From Luteococcus peritonei (lineage in GTDB: Bacteria; Actinomycetota; Actinomycetes; Propionibacteriales; Propionibacteriaceae): a stretch of 64,000 nucleotides of DNA. Within the stretch, counting starts at the first letter, position 1, and each line of letters opens with the position of its first letter. Location: contig NZ_BAAAIX010000021.1 of NCBI RefSeq assembly GCF_039526385.1, positions 1 through 64,000 of the forward strand. The letters are read 5' to 3'. A program made the translations under genes and the position numbers. Shown one piece after another: positions 6,723-15,832 of this stretch. The notes under the pieces are model-generated. The model had not been told where the DNA came from. It saw only the letters and a program-made list of their open reading frames with translations, and ran no database searches.

Positions 6723-8855
6723 TCACTCCTCGGTGATGCCCTTCTCCTTCATCTCGGCCTCCCAGGCCTGGCGTGCCGGCGAGCCGGAGCCGGCCGGCAT
6801 GGACTGCGCCTGGATCGCGGTGATGGCGACGGTGTTGACGATGTCGTCCACCAGGGCGCCGCGCGAGAGGTCGTTGACCGGCTTGTTCAGGCCCTGCAGC
6901 ACCGGGCCGACGGCCACCGCGCCGGAGGTCCGCTGGACCGCCTTGTAGGTGTTGTTGCCGGTGTTGAGGTCCGGGAAGATGAAGACCGTCGCCTGGCCCG
7001 CCACCTCGCTGCCGGGCATCTTCTTGAGACCGACGGTGGGATCGACGGCCGCGTCGAACTGGATCGGGCCCTCCACCTTCAGCTCGGGGCGACGCTGCTT
7101 GACGATCTCGGTGGCCTCGCGCACCTTGTCCACGTCGGCGCCGGAACCGGAGTCGCCCGTGGAGTAGGAGAGCATGGCCACCCGCGGCTCGATGTCGAAG
7201 GCGATGGCGGTGTCGGCGGAGCTCACGGCGATGTCGGCCAGCTGCTCGGCGGTCGGGTCCGGGTTGACCGCGCAGTCGCCGTAGACCAGCACCTTGTCCG
7301 ACATGCACATCAGGAAGGAGCTGGAGACCACCTGGGTGCCCGGCTTGGTCTTGATGAACTCCAGGCTGGGCCGGATGGTGTTGGCGGTGGTGTTCACCGC
7401 GCCGGAGACCATGCCGTCGGCCATGCCGAAGTGGACCATCATGGTGCCGAAGTAGCTCAGGTCCTTCAGCTTGTCCTTGGCCTGCTCGAAGGTGACGCCC
7501 TTCTTGGCGCGCAGCCGCGCGTACTCGCCGGCGAACTTGTTGAGCAGGTAGTCGTCGGTGGGGTCGACGATCTTGGCCTTGGTGATGTCCAGGCCCAGGG
7601 TGCGGGCGCGGGTGTTGATGGCCAGCGCGTCGCCCAGCAGGATGATCTGCGCCACCGAGCGCTCCAGGATGATGGCGGCCGACTCCAGGATCCGGTCGTC
7701 GCTGGCCTCGGGCAGCACGATGGTGCGCACGTCCTTGCGGGCCTGCGCCATCAGCTGGTACTCGAACATCAGCGGGGTGCGGATGTCGCCCTGGTGCAGG
7801 TCGAGGGCGTCCAGCAGGGCGCTCACGTCGACGTGCTCGGCGAACATCTGCCGCGCGATCTCCATCTTGCGCGGCGAGCTGGTGCGGGTGCCCTCCAGGC
7901 CGAAGAGCTTCTCGGCGGTGGTGTAGGTGCCCGACTGGACGGTGCCGATCGGCAGGCGCGCGTCGACGCCGTCCATCAGCTTGCGGATGTTCTCGGGGAT
8001 CTCGTAGCCGCCCACCAGGAAGATGGCGGCCAGGTTGGGGAAGGTGCCCGAGCGGTGGGCCAGCACCAGGCCGGGCAGCAGGTCGCCACGGTCGGAGGGC
8101 ATCACGACGGTGAACTCGGCCTGCAGCCGGTCCAGCAGGTTGGGCAGGGTCATGCCGGCCACCAGCGTGCCCAGCGATTCCTTCTCCAGGTCGGCCGGGT
8201 TGCCCATCCACAGCTCGGCGCCCAGCGCCTCGAACTGCATGCCGACGGTGGGGGCGGCCAGGATGCCGTTCTCCGGCATCACCGCGGTGACGACGCCCTC
8301 GCGGACGGTCGTGAGCGCCTCACGGACCTCGCCGGCGATGTGCGGGTCGACGCGGGTGGCGATCACCGAGACGATCGTGTTGTGCCCGGCGGTGAACTCG
8401 CCCAGGCCCACCAGCGCGGAGCGGCGGATCTCGTCAGCGGTGCGGTTCTTGCCACGCACCGCCAGCATCACCGGGGCGTTCAGGTTGGCGGCCACCCGGG
8501 CGTTGAAGTTCATCTCGGTGGGGGCGGAGACGTCGCCGTAGTCCGAGCCAACGATGACGATCGCCTCGTAGCGCTCGCGCAGCGCTCCGTAGCGGTTGAC
8601 GATGCGGGTCATGGCCTCGTCGGGGTCGGCCGCCAGCTCGGCATAGCTCACGCCGATGGCGTCGTCGTAGGACTGGCGGATCGGGCCCTGGGCCACCAGG
8701 GTGCGGGTCACGGCATCGTCCTCGCGCCACTTCACGAGCGGGCGGAAGACGCCGATGGACTGGACGGTCTTGGCGAGGGCCTCGATCAGGCCGAGCGCGA
8801 TGGCGCTCTTGCCCACGCCGCCTTCTGTGGAGGCAAGGTACACGGCTTTGGTCAC
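6723..8855 (-). CDS. pta: Phosphate acetyltransferase, long form
   Basis: 710 aa, the long (E. coli type) phosphotransacetylase: acetyl-CoA plus phosphate to acetyl phosphate plus CoA. The N-terminus is a P-loop domain (STEGGVGKSA, residues 9-18), followed by a DRTGG-type regulatory region. The catalytic PTA/PTB domain fills the last 320-330 residues (VRTIVLPEASDDRILES onward, GDCAVNPDPTAEQLADIA, FPDLNTGNNTYK). The GTG start lies 6 bases after TAGGCT, consistent with a leaderless mRNA. It feeds AckA, encoded about 5 kb downstream on the same strand. Confidence 0.96.
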   Translation of the reverse strand: MTKAVYLASTEGGVGKSAIALGLIEALAKTVQSIGVFRPLVKWREDDAVTRTLVAQGPIRQSYDDAIGVSYAELAADPDEAMTRIVNRYGALRERYEAIVIVGSDYGDVSAPTEMNFNARVAANLNAPVMLAVRGKNRTADEIRRSALVGLGEFTAGHNTIVSVIATRVDPHIAGEVREALTTVREGVVTAVMPENGILAAPTVGMQFEALGAELWMGNPADLEKESLGTLVAGMTLPNLLDRLQAEFTVVMPSDRGDLLPGLVLAHRSGTFPNLAAIFLVGGYEIPENIRKLMDGVDARLPIGTVQSGTYTTAEKLFGLEGTRTSSPRKMEIARQMFAEHVDVSALLDALDLHQGDIRTPLMFEYQLMAQARKDVRTIVLPEASDDRILESAAIILERSVAQIILLGDALAINTRARTLGLDITKAKIVDPTDDYLLNKFAGEYARLRAKKGVTFEQAKDKLKDLSYFGTMMVHFGMADGMVSGAVNTTANTIRPSLEFIKTKPGTQVVSSSFLMCMSDKVLVYGDCAVNPDPTAEQLADIAVSSADTAIAFDIEPRVAMLSYSTGDSGSGADVDKVREATEIVKQRRPELKVEGPIQFDAAVDPTVGLKKMPGSEVAGQATVFIFPDLNTGNNTYKAVQRTSGAVAVGPVLQGLNKPVNDLSRGALVDDIVNTVAITAIQAQSMPAGSGSPARQAWEAEMKEKGITEE

Positions 8856-8861
8856 ACGGTG

Positions 8862-8867
8862 AGCCTA
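8862..8867 (-). promoter_or_regulatory. -10 box of leaderless pta
   Basis: TAGGCT read on the minus strand, 6 bases before the pta GTG. Confidence 0.5.
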
Positions 8868-8925
8868 GCTTGGGGCGCACCGCGGGGCGAGACCGGGTTG
8901 ACGGCCGCTGGAGGGCCGAGGGGGA

Positions 8926-9381
8926 TCAGTGCACGCGGGTGGGGGTACCGGGGTCTGCCTGGGCGTCGGCGGAGCGGTTCACCAGGTGACCGACCGCCAG
9001 ACCGGACGCCAGGGCCAGGATGCCGCCGCCCCAGATGGCGGCGGGGTGACGGTCCCAGAGGGTGGCGCCCAGCACGGACAGCACGACCCCCAAGAGCCAG
9101 ACGCCCCAGAAGATGGCGGCCAGGCGCGAGAACCGGGCGGGGACGTTCACGTGACCCTTGATGAAGCTGGCCAGGGCCCCGACGCAGGCGGCGACCACGG
9201 CGAATCCAGCGACCAGGGCGACCAGCAGCGAGGTGACCGACAGCAGCAGGGCCAGCACGACGGCCGAGAGCCCGATCAGCACGAAGTAGAAGGAGTACTG
9301 GCGCACGTGTCGGGCGTCGAGGGCGCGCAGGGCGCTGGGATCGGCGATGGTGGGCTGGCCGTACTGCTCGTGCTGGGACAT
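8926..9381 (-). CDS. Hypothetical four-helix membrane protein
   Basis: 151 aa, not recognised as a named family. A hydrophilic N-terminus (about 30 residues) is followed by two adjacent helices (about 31-52 and 55-76), a short polar loop, and two more (about 86-106, 112-132). The tail is short and polar. ATG 9381 is chosen because the upstream frame is not protein-like. A CAGACT hexamer 6 bases before the ATG resembles the leaderless -10 boxes seen elsewhere. It is divergent from nfo; nothing in the context indicates a role. Confidence 0.75.
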   Translation of the reverse strand: MSQHEQYGQPTIADPSALRALDARHVRQYSFYFVLIGLSAVVLALLLSVTSLLVALVAGFAVVAACVGALASFIKGHVNVPARFSRLAAIFWGVWLLGVVLSVLGATLWDRHPAAIWGGGILALASGLAVGHLVNRSADAQADPGTPTRVH

Positions 9382-9486
9382 GGCGCCAGTCTGGCAAAGA
9401 TGGCTGACCGGCGGGAGCCGGACGCGCCGCCGCTCGCTGTGGGCGGACGGCGACGTGACGCGTCGGGGACTGTCGGTGGCGCGCAC

Positions 9487-9492
9487 TAGAGT
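9487..9492 (+). promoter_or_regulatory. -10 box of the nfo-fadD operon
   Basis: TAGAGT, 7 bases before the ATG at 9500, fitting a leaderless transcript. Confidence 0.5.
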
Positions 9493-9499
9493 CGGCCCC

Positions 9500-10294
9500 A
9501 TGATCCAGATGGGCGCCCACGTTGACCAGACCGACCCGATCACCGAGGCCCGCGAGCGTGGTGCCACGTTGTCGCAGTTCTTCCTGGGTGACCCGCAGGG
9601 CTGGAAGGGGCCGCGGGTGGACTATGCCGGCGGCGCCGAGCAGCTGCGGGCCGATGCGCAGGAGGCCGGCATCCAGCTGTGGGTGCACGCCCCGTACGTG
9701 ATCAACGTGGCCAGCATGAACAACCGGATCCGGATCCCCTCGCGCAAGCTGCTGCAGCAGACCGTCACCGCGGCCGCCGAGATCGGCGCGGCCGGCGTGA
9801 TCGTCCACGGCGGCCACGTCACCGCCGACGACGACCCGGCCAAGGGCTTCGACAACTGGCGCAAGGCGATCGACGGGCTGGACATGGCCTGCCCGATCCT
9901 GATCGAGAACACCGCCGGCGGGGCGAACGCGATGGCCCGCCACCTGGAGCGGATCGACCAGCTGTGGACCACCATCGCCTCCGCGTCCGACGCCGACCAG
10001 GTGGGCTTCTGCCTGGACACCTGCCATGCCCATGCCGGCGGCGAGGAGCTGGTGGGCCTGGTGGACCGGATCCTGGCGATCACCGGCCGGATCGACCTGG
10101 TGCACGGCAACGACTCCCGCGACGCCTTCAACTCCGGGGCCGACCGGCACGCCAATCTGGGCCAGGGTCAGGTGGACCCGGAGGGCTTCCTCGAGGTGGT
10201 CCGCACGGCGAAGGCGCCGGTGGTGCTGGAGACCCCGGGCGATGCGGCCACCCACCGCTCCGAGATCGAGTACGTGCTCGGGAACCTCGCCTGA
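9500..10294 (+). CDS. nfo: Endonuclease IV-like AP endonuclease (deoxyribonuclease IV)
   Basis: 264 aa TIM-barrel protein of AP endonuclease family 2, which cleaves DNA 5' to abasic sites in base excision repair. Metal-ligand motifs typical of Nfo are visible: WVHAPY, VHGGH, ILIENTAGG, FCLDTCHAHA, LVHGNDSRD, DRHANLGQG and VLETPG. Start ATG 9500 with an adjacent -10 box; no ribosome site, consistent with leaderless translation. Its stop codon overlaps the start of the next gene (TGATG), an odd pairing of DNA repair with lipid activation that implies coupled translation. Confidence 0.92.
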   Translation: MIQMGAHVDQTDPITEARERGATLSQFFLGDPQGWKGPRVDYAGGAEQLRADAQEAGIQLWVHAPYVINVASMNNRIRIPSRKLLQQTVTAAAEIGAAGVIVHGGHVTADDDPAKGFDNWRKAIDGLDMACPILIENTAGGANAMARHLERIDQLWTTIASASDADQVGFCLDTCHAHAGGEELVGLVDRILAITGRIDLVHGNDSRDAFNSGADRHANLGQGQVDPEGFLEVVRTAKAPVVLETPGDAATHRSEIEYVLGNLA

Positions 10295-12102
10295 TGGCGG
10301 CTGCGGAGCAAGCACGCAGCGACTTCCACCTGGCGCGGATGATCGCGCGCTCGGCAGAGCGCTTCCCCGAGCGCCCCGCCACCCGCGTGGAGGCGGCCGA
10401 CGGGAGCTGGCAGGTGTGGACCTATGCCGACTTCCACCGACGGATCCAGCGGCTCGCCGCCGCCATGGTCGACGCCGGTCTGGAGCTGGGCGACCGGGTC
10501 GTGATCTTCTCCGGCAACCGCCCGGAGTGGTCGATGGCCGACTTCGCGGTGCTGGCGGCCGGCGGCATCACGGTGCCGGTCTTCGCGAACTCCACCGTGG
10601 AACAGGTGCGCCACGTGGTCACCAATTCCGGGGCCCGCGCGGCCTTCGTCGCCGGCCCCAGGGAGGCCGAGCTGGTGCGCGAGGCCACCCGCGGCATCGA
10701 CGACCTGCTGCTGTGCAGCTTCGACGAGGTGGACGGGGTGCTGCCGCTGGCCGAGCTGATGGACCGCCCCGTGGAGCAGCACCTGGACGAGGTGCGGCGC
10801 CGCACCGAGCAGGGCCGCAGCGACCACGTCGCCACCATCGTCTACACCTCCGGCACCACCGGCGTGGCCAAGGGCGTGATGCTGACCCATGGCGGCTTCG
10901 GCAACCAGCAGGAGGCGATCGACGACTGCTGGGACTTCCGGCCCGAGGACCACAGCCTGTGCTTCCTGCCGCTCGCCCATGCCCTGGAGCGGGACTGGAG
11001 CTACCACGTCTTTCGCCGGGGCTGCATGAACACCTATGTCACCAACCCCAAGCAGGTGGCACGGCTGCTGGCCAAGGCACGCCCCACCCTGTTGGTCAGC
11101 GTCCCGATGCTCTTCGAGAAGGTGATGACCGGCGTGCGGGACCAGGCCTCCTCGCCGCTGCAGCGCCGGGTGCTGGACTGGGCGCTGGCCGTGGGCGCGG
11201 CCAACCAGGCCGCGGCGGTGCGGGGCGAGCGGGCGCCGCTGCACCAGCGCATCCAGCTGCCCTTCGCGGACCGGCTGGTGCTCGCCCGGATCCGCAGTGC
11301 GGTGGGCGGCAACAAGACCCTGATGGTGGCGGGTGGCGCTCCCCAGCGCCAGGCCGTCGAGGAATTCTTCTCCGCCGCGGGAATCCTGCTGGGGCAGGGT
11401 TACGGGCTCACCGAATCGGGGCCGATGATGACCATCTACTCACCCACCCGTTACCGCTTCGGCACCGTCGGCTTCCCGATCAAGGGCAACCAGATCCGCA
11501 TCGGCGAGGGCGGCGAGCTGATGGTGAAGGGGCCCAGTGTGATGAAGGGCTACTGGAACAACCCGGAGGCCACCGCCCAGGTGATGACCCCCGACGGCTG
11601 GCTGCACACCGGCGACGCGGGCAGCATCGACGCGGACGGTTTCGTGCGGATCACCGACCGGCTCAAGGACATCATCGTCACCGCCAACGGCAAGAACGTG
11701 GCCCCGCAGGCGGTGGAGGGTGCGCTGATGCTGGACGGTGGCTTCGACCAGGCCGTCGTGATCGGCGACGCGCGGCCCTGCCTGGTGGCCGTCGTGCAGC
11801 CCTCCCAGGAACTGTGGCAGCAGCTCGCCCGCGAGCTGGACCTGCAGGGTGGGCCGACGGCCTGGGCCGAGGACCAGCGGGTGCTGCAGGCGCTCACCGA
11901 GCGGGCTGAGCGGGCCACCGCACACCTGCCGCACCACGAACAGGTCCGGGCCGTGGTCCCGGTCGCGGACCAGTTCTCGATGTCCTCCGGGCTGGTCACG
12001 TCCACCCTCAAGGTGCGGCGACGTGAGGTGGAGAAGGCCTTTGCGGAGCAGATCGAGCAGACCTACGCGGAGCTGCGTCGCAGGCGTCGGCCGTCGGCGT
12101 AA
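10294..12102 (+). CDS. Long-chain acyl-CoA synthetase (FadD-like), copy 1
   Basis: 602 aa AMP-forming ligase that activates fatty acids as acyl-CoA. The ATP/AMP motif YTSGTTGVAKG is at about residue 183, YGLTES at about 370, and the hinge region DRLKDIIVTANGKNVAPQ follows. It begins by a 1-base overlap with nfo (TGATG). A paralogue of about the same length follows directly, sharing motifs such as DHSLCFLPL, RGCMNTYV/HGCMNTYV and EEFFSAAG, so the pair arose by tandem duplication. Related actinobacterial proteins are of the FadD15 type. The chain-length preference cannot be read from sequence. Confidence 0.92.
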   Translation: MAAAEQARSDFHLARMIARSAERFPERPATRVEAADGSWQVWTYADFHRRIQRLAAAMVDAGLELGDRVVIFSGNRPEWSMADFAVLAAGGITVPVFANSTVEQVRHVVTNSGARAAFVAGPREAELVREATRGIDDLLLCSFDEVDGVLPLAELMDRPVEQHLDEVRRRTEQGRSDHVATIVYTSGTTGVAKGVMLTHGGFGNQQEAIDDCWDFRPEDHSLCFLPLAHALERDWSYHVFRRGCMNTYVTNPKQVARLLAKARPTLLVSVPMLFEKVMTGVRDQASSPLQRRVLDWALAVGAANQAAAVRGERAPLHQRIQLPFADRLVLARIRSAVGGNKTLMVAGGAPQRQAVEEFFSAAGILLGQGYGLTESGPMMTIYSPTRYRFGTVGFPIKGNQIRIGEGGELMVKGPSVMKGYWNNPEATAQVMTPDGWLHTGDAGSIDADGFVRITDRLKDIIVTANGKNVAPQAVEGALMLDGGFDQAVVIGDARPCLVAVVQPSQELWQQLARELDLQGGPTAWAEDQRVLQALTERAERATAHLPHHEQVRAVVPVADQFSMSSGLVTSTLKVRRREVEKAFAEQIEQTYAELRRRRRPSA

Positions 12103-12147
12103 CCCCCAGCCTGTGATTCGGCACCTGGAGGTGCAAGAATCGATCTG

Positions 12148-12163
12148 CCTACGGCACCGTAGG
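12148..12163. promoter_or_regulatory. Dyad operator before the second acyl-CoA synthetase
   Basis: CCTACGG-CA-CCGTAGG, perfect 7-base arms with a 2-base centre, 24 bases upstream of the start codon in an 85-base gap. The shape suits a TetR-type fatty-acid regulator, but no such regulator is encoded nearby. Confidence 0.5.
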
Positions 12164-12187
12164 TTGTGATCGTCGAAGGGGACCTCC

Positions 12188-13999
12188 ATGGAGCACATCG
12201 CCCACATGTTCCGCGCCACCGTCGCCCGCCACGGGTCCCGGCCGGCGACCCGGATCCTGCGTGACGATGCCTGGCAGGTGCAGAGCTTCGACCAGCTCTC
12301 CGCCGCCGTGACGCTGACCGCGCGCGCCCTGCTGGCCGCTGGCATCGAGCGGGGCGACCGGGTGACGATCTTCGCGAACAACTGCCCGGAGTGGACCCAG
12401 ATCCAGCAGGCCATCCTGCAGGTGGGCGGCGTGGTCACCCCGATCTACGCCACCAGCACCCCCGAGCAGATCCGCCACATCATCACCGACTCCGGGGCGC
12501 GCATGATCTTCGTCGGCGGTGCCTCCGAGGCCACCCGCTGCCTCGAGGTGCTCGACCAGATGCCCACCGTGCAGGGACTGGTCTCCATCAGCCCGGTCGA
12601 CGACGAGCGGGTGACGACCCTGGCGGCCTTCGGCAAGCTCGACGTGGACGCGGCCGGGCTGGTCGCGCTGGACCAGCAGCTGGAGGCCCGTCTGGCCGAG
12701 GTTGAGGTCGATGACCTGGCGGCGCTGATCTACACCTCGGGCACCACCGGCGAGCCCAAGGGTGTGATGCTGAGCCATGGCGCCATCACCTCCGAGCTGG
12801 ACTCGTTGGACGTCTTCTTCAACCCCTCGCCGGAGGACCACAGCCTGTGCTTCCTGCCGCTCTCGCACGCGCTGGAGATGGCCTGGAGCCTGTACGTGCT
12901 GCGGCACGGCTGCATGAACACCTATGTGCCGAATGCCAAGAAGGTGGCCGACATGATGGTGGCCGCCCGTCCGACCCTGATGGTGAGCGTGCCCAAGCTC
13001 TACGAGACGGTCTACGCCACCGCCCACGCGAAGGTGGCCGACGACCCGAGCCGCAAGAAGGTCTTCGACTGGGCCCTGCGGGTGGGTGGCCAGTGCCAGC
13101 GCGCCTACCGCAAGGGCAAGCAGCCCAACCTGTACTGGCGTGCCCAGCTGCCGCTGGCCGACAAGCTGGTGCTGTCCAGCATCCGTGAGGCGATGGGCGG
13201 CAACAAGACGGTGCTGGCCTGCGGCGGTGCCCCGCTGCGTGTCGAGATCGAGGAGTTCTTCTCCGCCGCCGGCCTGCTGCTGTTGCAGGGCTACGGGCTG
13301 ACCGAGGCGTCGCCACTGGTGAGCTTCAACCCGCCCACGGAATTCAAGTTCGGCACCTGCGGCACGGTCATGCCCGGCGGCCAGATCAAGATCGGCGCCG
13401 AGAGCGAGATCCTCTACAAGGGTCCCAATGTGATGCAGGGCTACTGGAACCAGCCCGAGGCGACGGCGGCCAGCTTCGACGAGGACGGCTGGCTGCGCAC
13501 CGGTGACGGCGGCTACGTCGACAACGAGGGCTACCTGGTCATCAACGACCGGCTCAAGGACATCATCGTCACCCTGAACGGCAAGAACATCGCCCCGCAG
13601 CCGATCGAGGGCCTGCTGCTGGCCGACCCGCTCTTCGAGCACGCGGTGCTGCTGGGCGACAACCGCCCCTGCCTCACGCTGCTCGTGAAGCCCAGCCTGC
13701 CGCAGTTGACCGAGATCGCCGAGAAGCGCGGCATCGCCTACTCCAGTCCCAGTGAGCTGCTCAACAACTCCGAGGTGCTCGACGAGGTCCGCCAGCGGGT
13801 GCACACGGTGACCGCCAAGCTGCCCAGCCACGAGCAGATCCGCGACCTGCGCGTCCTGCTCGAGGACTTCACCATGGACAACGGCCTGCTCACCCCGACG
13901 CTGAAGGTGAAGCGCCGCGCGGTGGAGCAGCACTTCAGTGAGCTGATCGAGGACATGTACGCCAAGATGGCCGAGCGTCGCAAGGGCTCCTCGGACTGA
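12188..13999 (+). CDS. Long-chain acyl-CoA synthetase (FadD15-like), copy 2
   Basis: 603 aa AMP-forming acyl-CoA ligase. YTSGTTGEPKG at about residue 182, YGLTEA at about 368, and DRLKDIIVTLNGKNIAPQ near the C-terminal hinge identify the family. A ribosome site (GAAGGGGA) precedes the ATG. Unlike copy 1 it has its own leader with a clear dyad (CCTACGG/CCGTAGG), so it is probably regulated separately. Retaining two tandem paralogues under different control suggests different substrates or conditions (inference). Confidence 0.93.
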   Translation: MEHIAHMFRATVARHGSRPATRILRDDAWQVQSFDQLSAAVTLTARALLAAGIERGDRVTIFANNCPEWTQIQQAILQVGGVVTPIYATSTPEQIRHIITDSGARMIFVGGASEATRCLEVLDQMPTVQGLVSISPVDDERVTTLAAFGKLDVDAAGLVALDQQLEARLAEVEVDDLAALIYTSGTTGEPKGVMLSHGAITSELDSLDVFFNPSPEDHSLCFLPLSHALEMAWSLYVLRHGCMNTYVPNAKKVADMMVAARPTLMVSVPKLYETVYATAHAKVADDPSRKKVFDWALRVGGQCQRAYRKGKQPNLYWRAQLPLADKLVLSSIREAMGGNKTVLACGGAPLRVEIEEFFSAAGLLLLQGYGLTEASPLVSFNPPTEFKFGTCGTVMPGGQIKIGAESEILYKGPNVMQGYWNQPEATAASFDEDGWLRTGDGGYVDNEGYLVINDRLKDIIVTLNGKNIAPQPIEGLLLADPLFEHAVLLGDNRPCLTLLVKPSLPQLTEIAEKRGIAYSSPSELLNNSEVLDEVRQRVHTVTAKLPSHEQIRDLRVLLEDFTMDNGLLTPTLKVKRRAVEQHFSELIEDMYAKMAERRKGSSD

Positions 14000-14028
14000 G
14001 ATCGGGGGTCACCCGACGGCGGCGGAGC

Positions 14029-14685
14029 TCACTCCTCCGGGTCGGCGAGGCCCAGGACCACGTCGTCGGCGTCCTCCTCGGCGTGCTCGTCGGCCTCGAC
14101 GGACTCCAGCAGGTCCTCGTCGTCGGGCCGGTGGGCCGGGACGAAGTCGACGTCGGCGGCGCGGCAGAGCTGGGAGCTGGCGCCGGGCACCCGGCTGGTC
14201 CAGGCCAGCCGGTTCACCAAGGCCACCATCTGCTCGGCGGGCACCAGCTGGCCGTCGAGCCTGGTGGGCACGGTGCTGTGGGCGTCCTCCACCAGGGTCA
14301 TGTCGTAGCCGCGGTGCAGGCCGCCCCAGTGGGTGCTGCGGATGCAGAAGTCGCTCTGCGCACCCACCAGCCAGACGTGGTCGGCGCCAGCATCGGCCAG
14401 CACGTCGTCCAGCTCGGTCTCGGCGAAGGCGTCGGGCCAGCGCTTCTCCACCACCTGCTCGCCCATCTCGGGGATCAGCTGCGGCATCAGCTGCCAGTCG
14501 GCCGATTCCGGGTCCAGGCCCTCGTCGCGGACCCAGACCACGGGGGTCTCGGCCAGTCGGGCGCGTGCCACCAGGTCGGCGATGGTGGCCACCACGCGGT
14601 CGGCCTGCCAGCAGCGGCCGAGCGCGCCCACCTGGGCGTCGACCACCACCAGGGCGTCTCCGCGTCGGGTGTTGAACCTGCTCAT
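14029..14685 (-). CDS. Isochorismatase-family cysteine hydrolase
   Basis: 218 aa. The catalytic triad of the family is visible: D16 (ALVVVDAQ), K81 (VVEKRWPDAF) and C114 (AQSDFCIRST). The fold hydrolyses amides or vinyl ethers such as nicotinamide, N-carbamoylsarcosine or isochorismate; the substrate here is unknown. An acidic C-terminal extension of about 30 residues (DDEDLLESVEADEHAEEDADD) is unusual for the family. A GAGGAG site precedes the ATG, with a TAGGCT -10 box about 27 bases further up. Ends convergently with the acyl-CoA synthetase. Confidence 0.85.
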   Translation of the reverse strand: MSRFNTRRGDALVVVDAQVGALGRCWQADRVVATIADLVARARLAETPVVWVRDEGLDPESADWQLMPQLIPEMGEQVVEKRWPDAFAETELDDVLADAGADHVWLVGAQSDFCIRSTHWGGLHRGYDMTLVEDAHSTVPTRLDGQLVPAEQMVALVNRLAWTSRVPGASSQLCRAADVDFVPAHRPDDEDLLESVEADEHAEEDADDVVLGLADPEE

Positions 14686-14712
14686 CCTCGCTCCTCGCCT
14701 CGGGTGGCTCCG

Positions 14713-14718
14713 AGCCTA
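14713..14718 (-). promoter_or_regulatory. -10 box of the isochorismatase-like gene
   Basis: TAGGCT on the minus strand, 27 bases before the ATG. Here a leader with a ribosome site follows, in contrast to the leaderless genes. Confidence 0.4.
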
Positions 14719-14764
14719 GTGGGAGGGGACTGGCGCGGCACAGGCCCGCCGCCTGCCGGGCTTC

Positions 14765-15745
14765 TCAGTGCGTGATGGTGGTGGGACGACGGCGCAGCAG
14801 CAGGAAGAGCAGCGAGCCGATCACCGCCATGGCCAGCAGCAGCTTGGCCACCGCCGTGGTGTCGACCTCGGCCCAGGCCAGTTCCCGGCCGCTCAGCTCG
14901 GAGACCAGTCCGGCCAGCGTGACGGAGGCGATGAACAGCGCTGAGGCCACGGAGATGCCCACCACCACTCGGTTCGCGGTACGGGCGTGCTGCGCCCCGG
15001 AGTAGACCCGCAGCATCAGCTGGGCGTTGATGCTGTCGCCCAGGGTCATGGCGGCCGCGAAGAGCAGCGGCAGCGCCAGCAGCGTCAGCGGCGAGGCACC
15101 CACGCCGGCGGCGGTGAGCATCAGCAGGCCGACGGTGGAGGCGGTGTCGAAGCCGAGTCCGAAGAGCACGCCCATCAGGTAGACCTGCCAGGGATGCTGC
15201 ACCTGGCCCAGCGGGGCCAGCAGCACCTTGGCGGCCAGCCCGCGTGGCACCTGGTGCTGGTGCGTCGATTCGGCATGACTGCGGTCCAGCAGGATCGGAA
15301 GGTTGGTGAGCGCCACGGCCACCAGGTAGGTGGCCGAGACGCTGGCCCCGATGATGCCCAGCACCCGTCCGGTCGGGGTGTCACCGATGGCCGTGGTGAT
15401 CCAGTGGGTACCGGCCACCACCGCGACGCCCGCGGCCAGCACCACCGACGAGTGGCCCAGCGAGAAGGCCAGGCCCACCGCGGCGGACGGGCGGCCGTCG
15501 CGCAGCAGCTTGCGGGTGGAGTTGTCGATCATCGACAGGTGGTCGGCATCCAGGGCGTGCAGCAGGCCACGGGTGTAGGCGAAGGCCACCACGCCCAACG
15601 TCACGCCGGGCCCCAGCCCACCGACCAGCACCATGCCCAGGGCGACGGCGTGCAGCAGCGCCACCGTCACCCAGACCGCCCGTCGGTGCGCGACCGGGTG
15701 GTCGGTGACGTGGTGGTTGCTGGCGGCAGGGCTGAGGGTGCTCAC
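14765..15745 (-). CDS. NiCoT-family nickel/cobalt permease
   Basis: 326 aa, about eight transmembrane helices. The signature of the HoxN/NixA family is present: LLHALDADHLSMIDN (H63, D66, D68, H69), then FSLGHSSVV and the GFDTAST motif. The family imports Ni2+ or Co2+ using the membrane potential, for enzymes such as urease, hydrogenase or cobalamin synthesis; no such gene is in the window. The N-terminus has extra histidines (NHHVTDHPVAH) that may bind metal. GTG start, 6 bases after TAGGGT, so probably leaderless. No cobalamin or nickel riboswitch is seen upstream. Confidence 0.92.
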   Translation of the reverse strand: MSTLSPAASNHHVTDHPVAHRRAVWVTVALLHAVALGMVLVGGLGPGVTLGVVAFAYTRGLLHALDADHLSMIDNSTRKLLRDGRPSAAVGLAFSLGHSSVVLAAGVAVVAGTHWITTAIGDTPTGRVLGIIGASVSATYLVAVALTNLPILLDRSHAESTHQHQVPRGLAAKVLLAPLGQVQHPWQVYLMGVLFGLGFDTASTVGLLMLTAAGVGASPLTLLALPLLFAAAMTLGDSINAQLMLRVYSGAQHARTANRVVVGISVASALFIASVTLAGLVSELSGRELAWAEVDTTAVAKLLLAMAVIGSLLFLLLRRRPTTITH

Positions 15746-15751
15746 CCCTCG

Positions 15752-15757
15752 ACCCTA
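15752..15757 (-). promoter_or_regulatory. -10 box of leaderless NiCoT gene
   Basis: TAGGGT on the minus strand, 6 bases before the GTG. Confidence 0.4.
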
Positions 15758-15777
15758 CGACCGTCGCAGGGCCAGCA

Positions 15778-15827
15778 CACCAGCCGGACGGGCAGAGGCC
15801 GCCCGGGCTCCTGACGTCGGGCTGGTG
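15778..15827 (-). terminator. Nested hairpin downstream of galM
   Basis: CACCAGCC (15778-15785) pairs with GGCTGGTG (15820-15827) and encloses a second stem (CGGGC/GCCCG). It follows the galM stop codon and probably ends the sugar operon. No T-run. Confidence 0.4.
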
Positions 15828-15832
15828 CAGGC

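Noticed and set aside
6702..9161. Long plus-strand frame opposite pta
   Set aside because: Antisense shadow; pta has intact domains and a consistent start.
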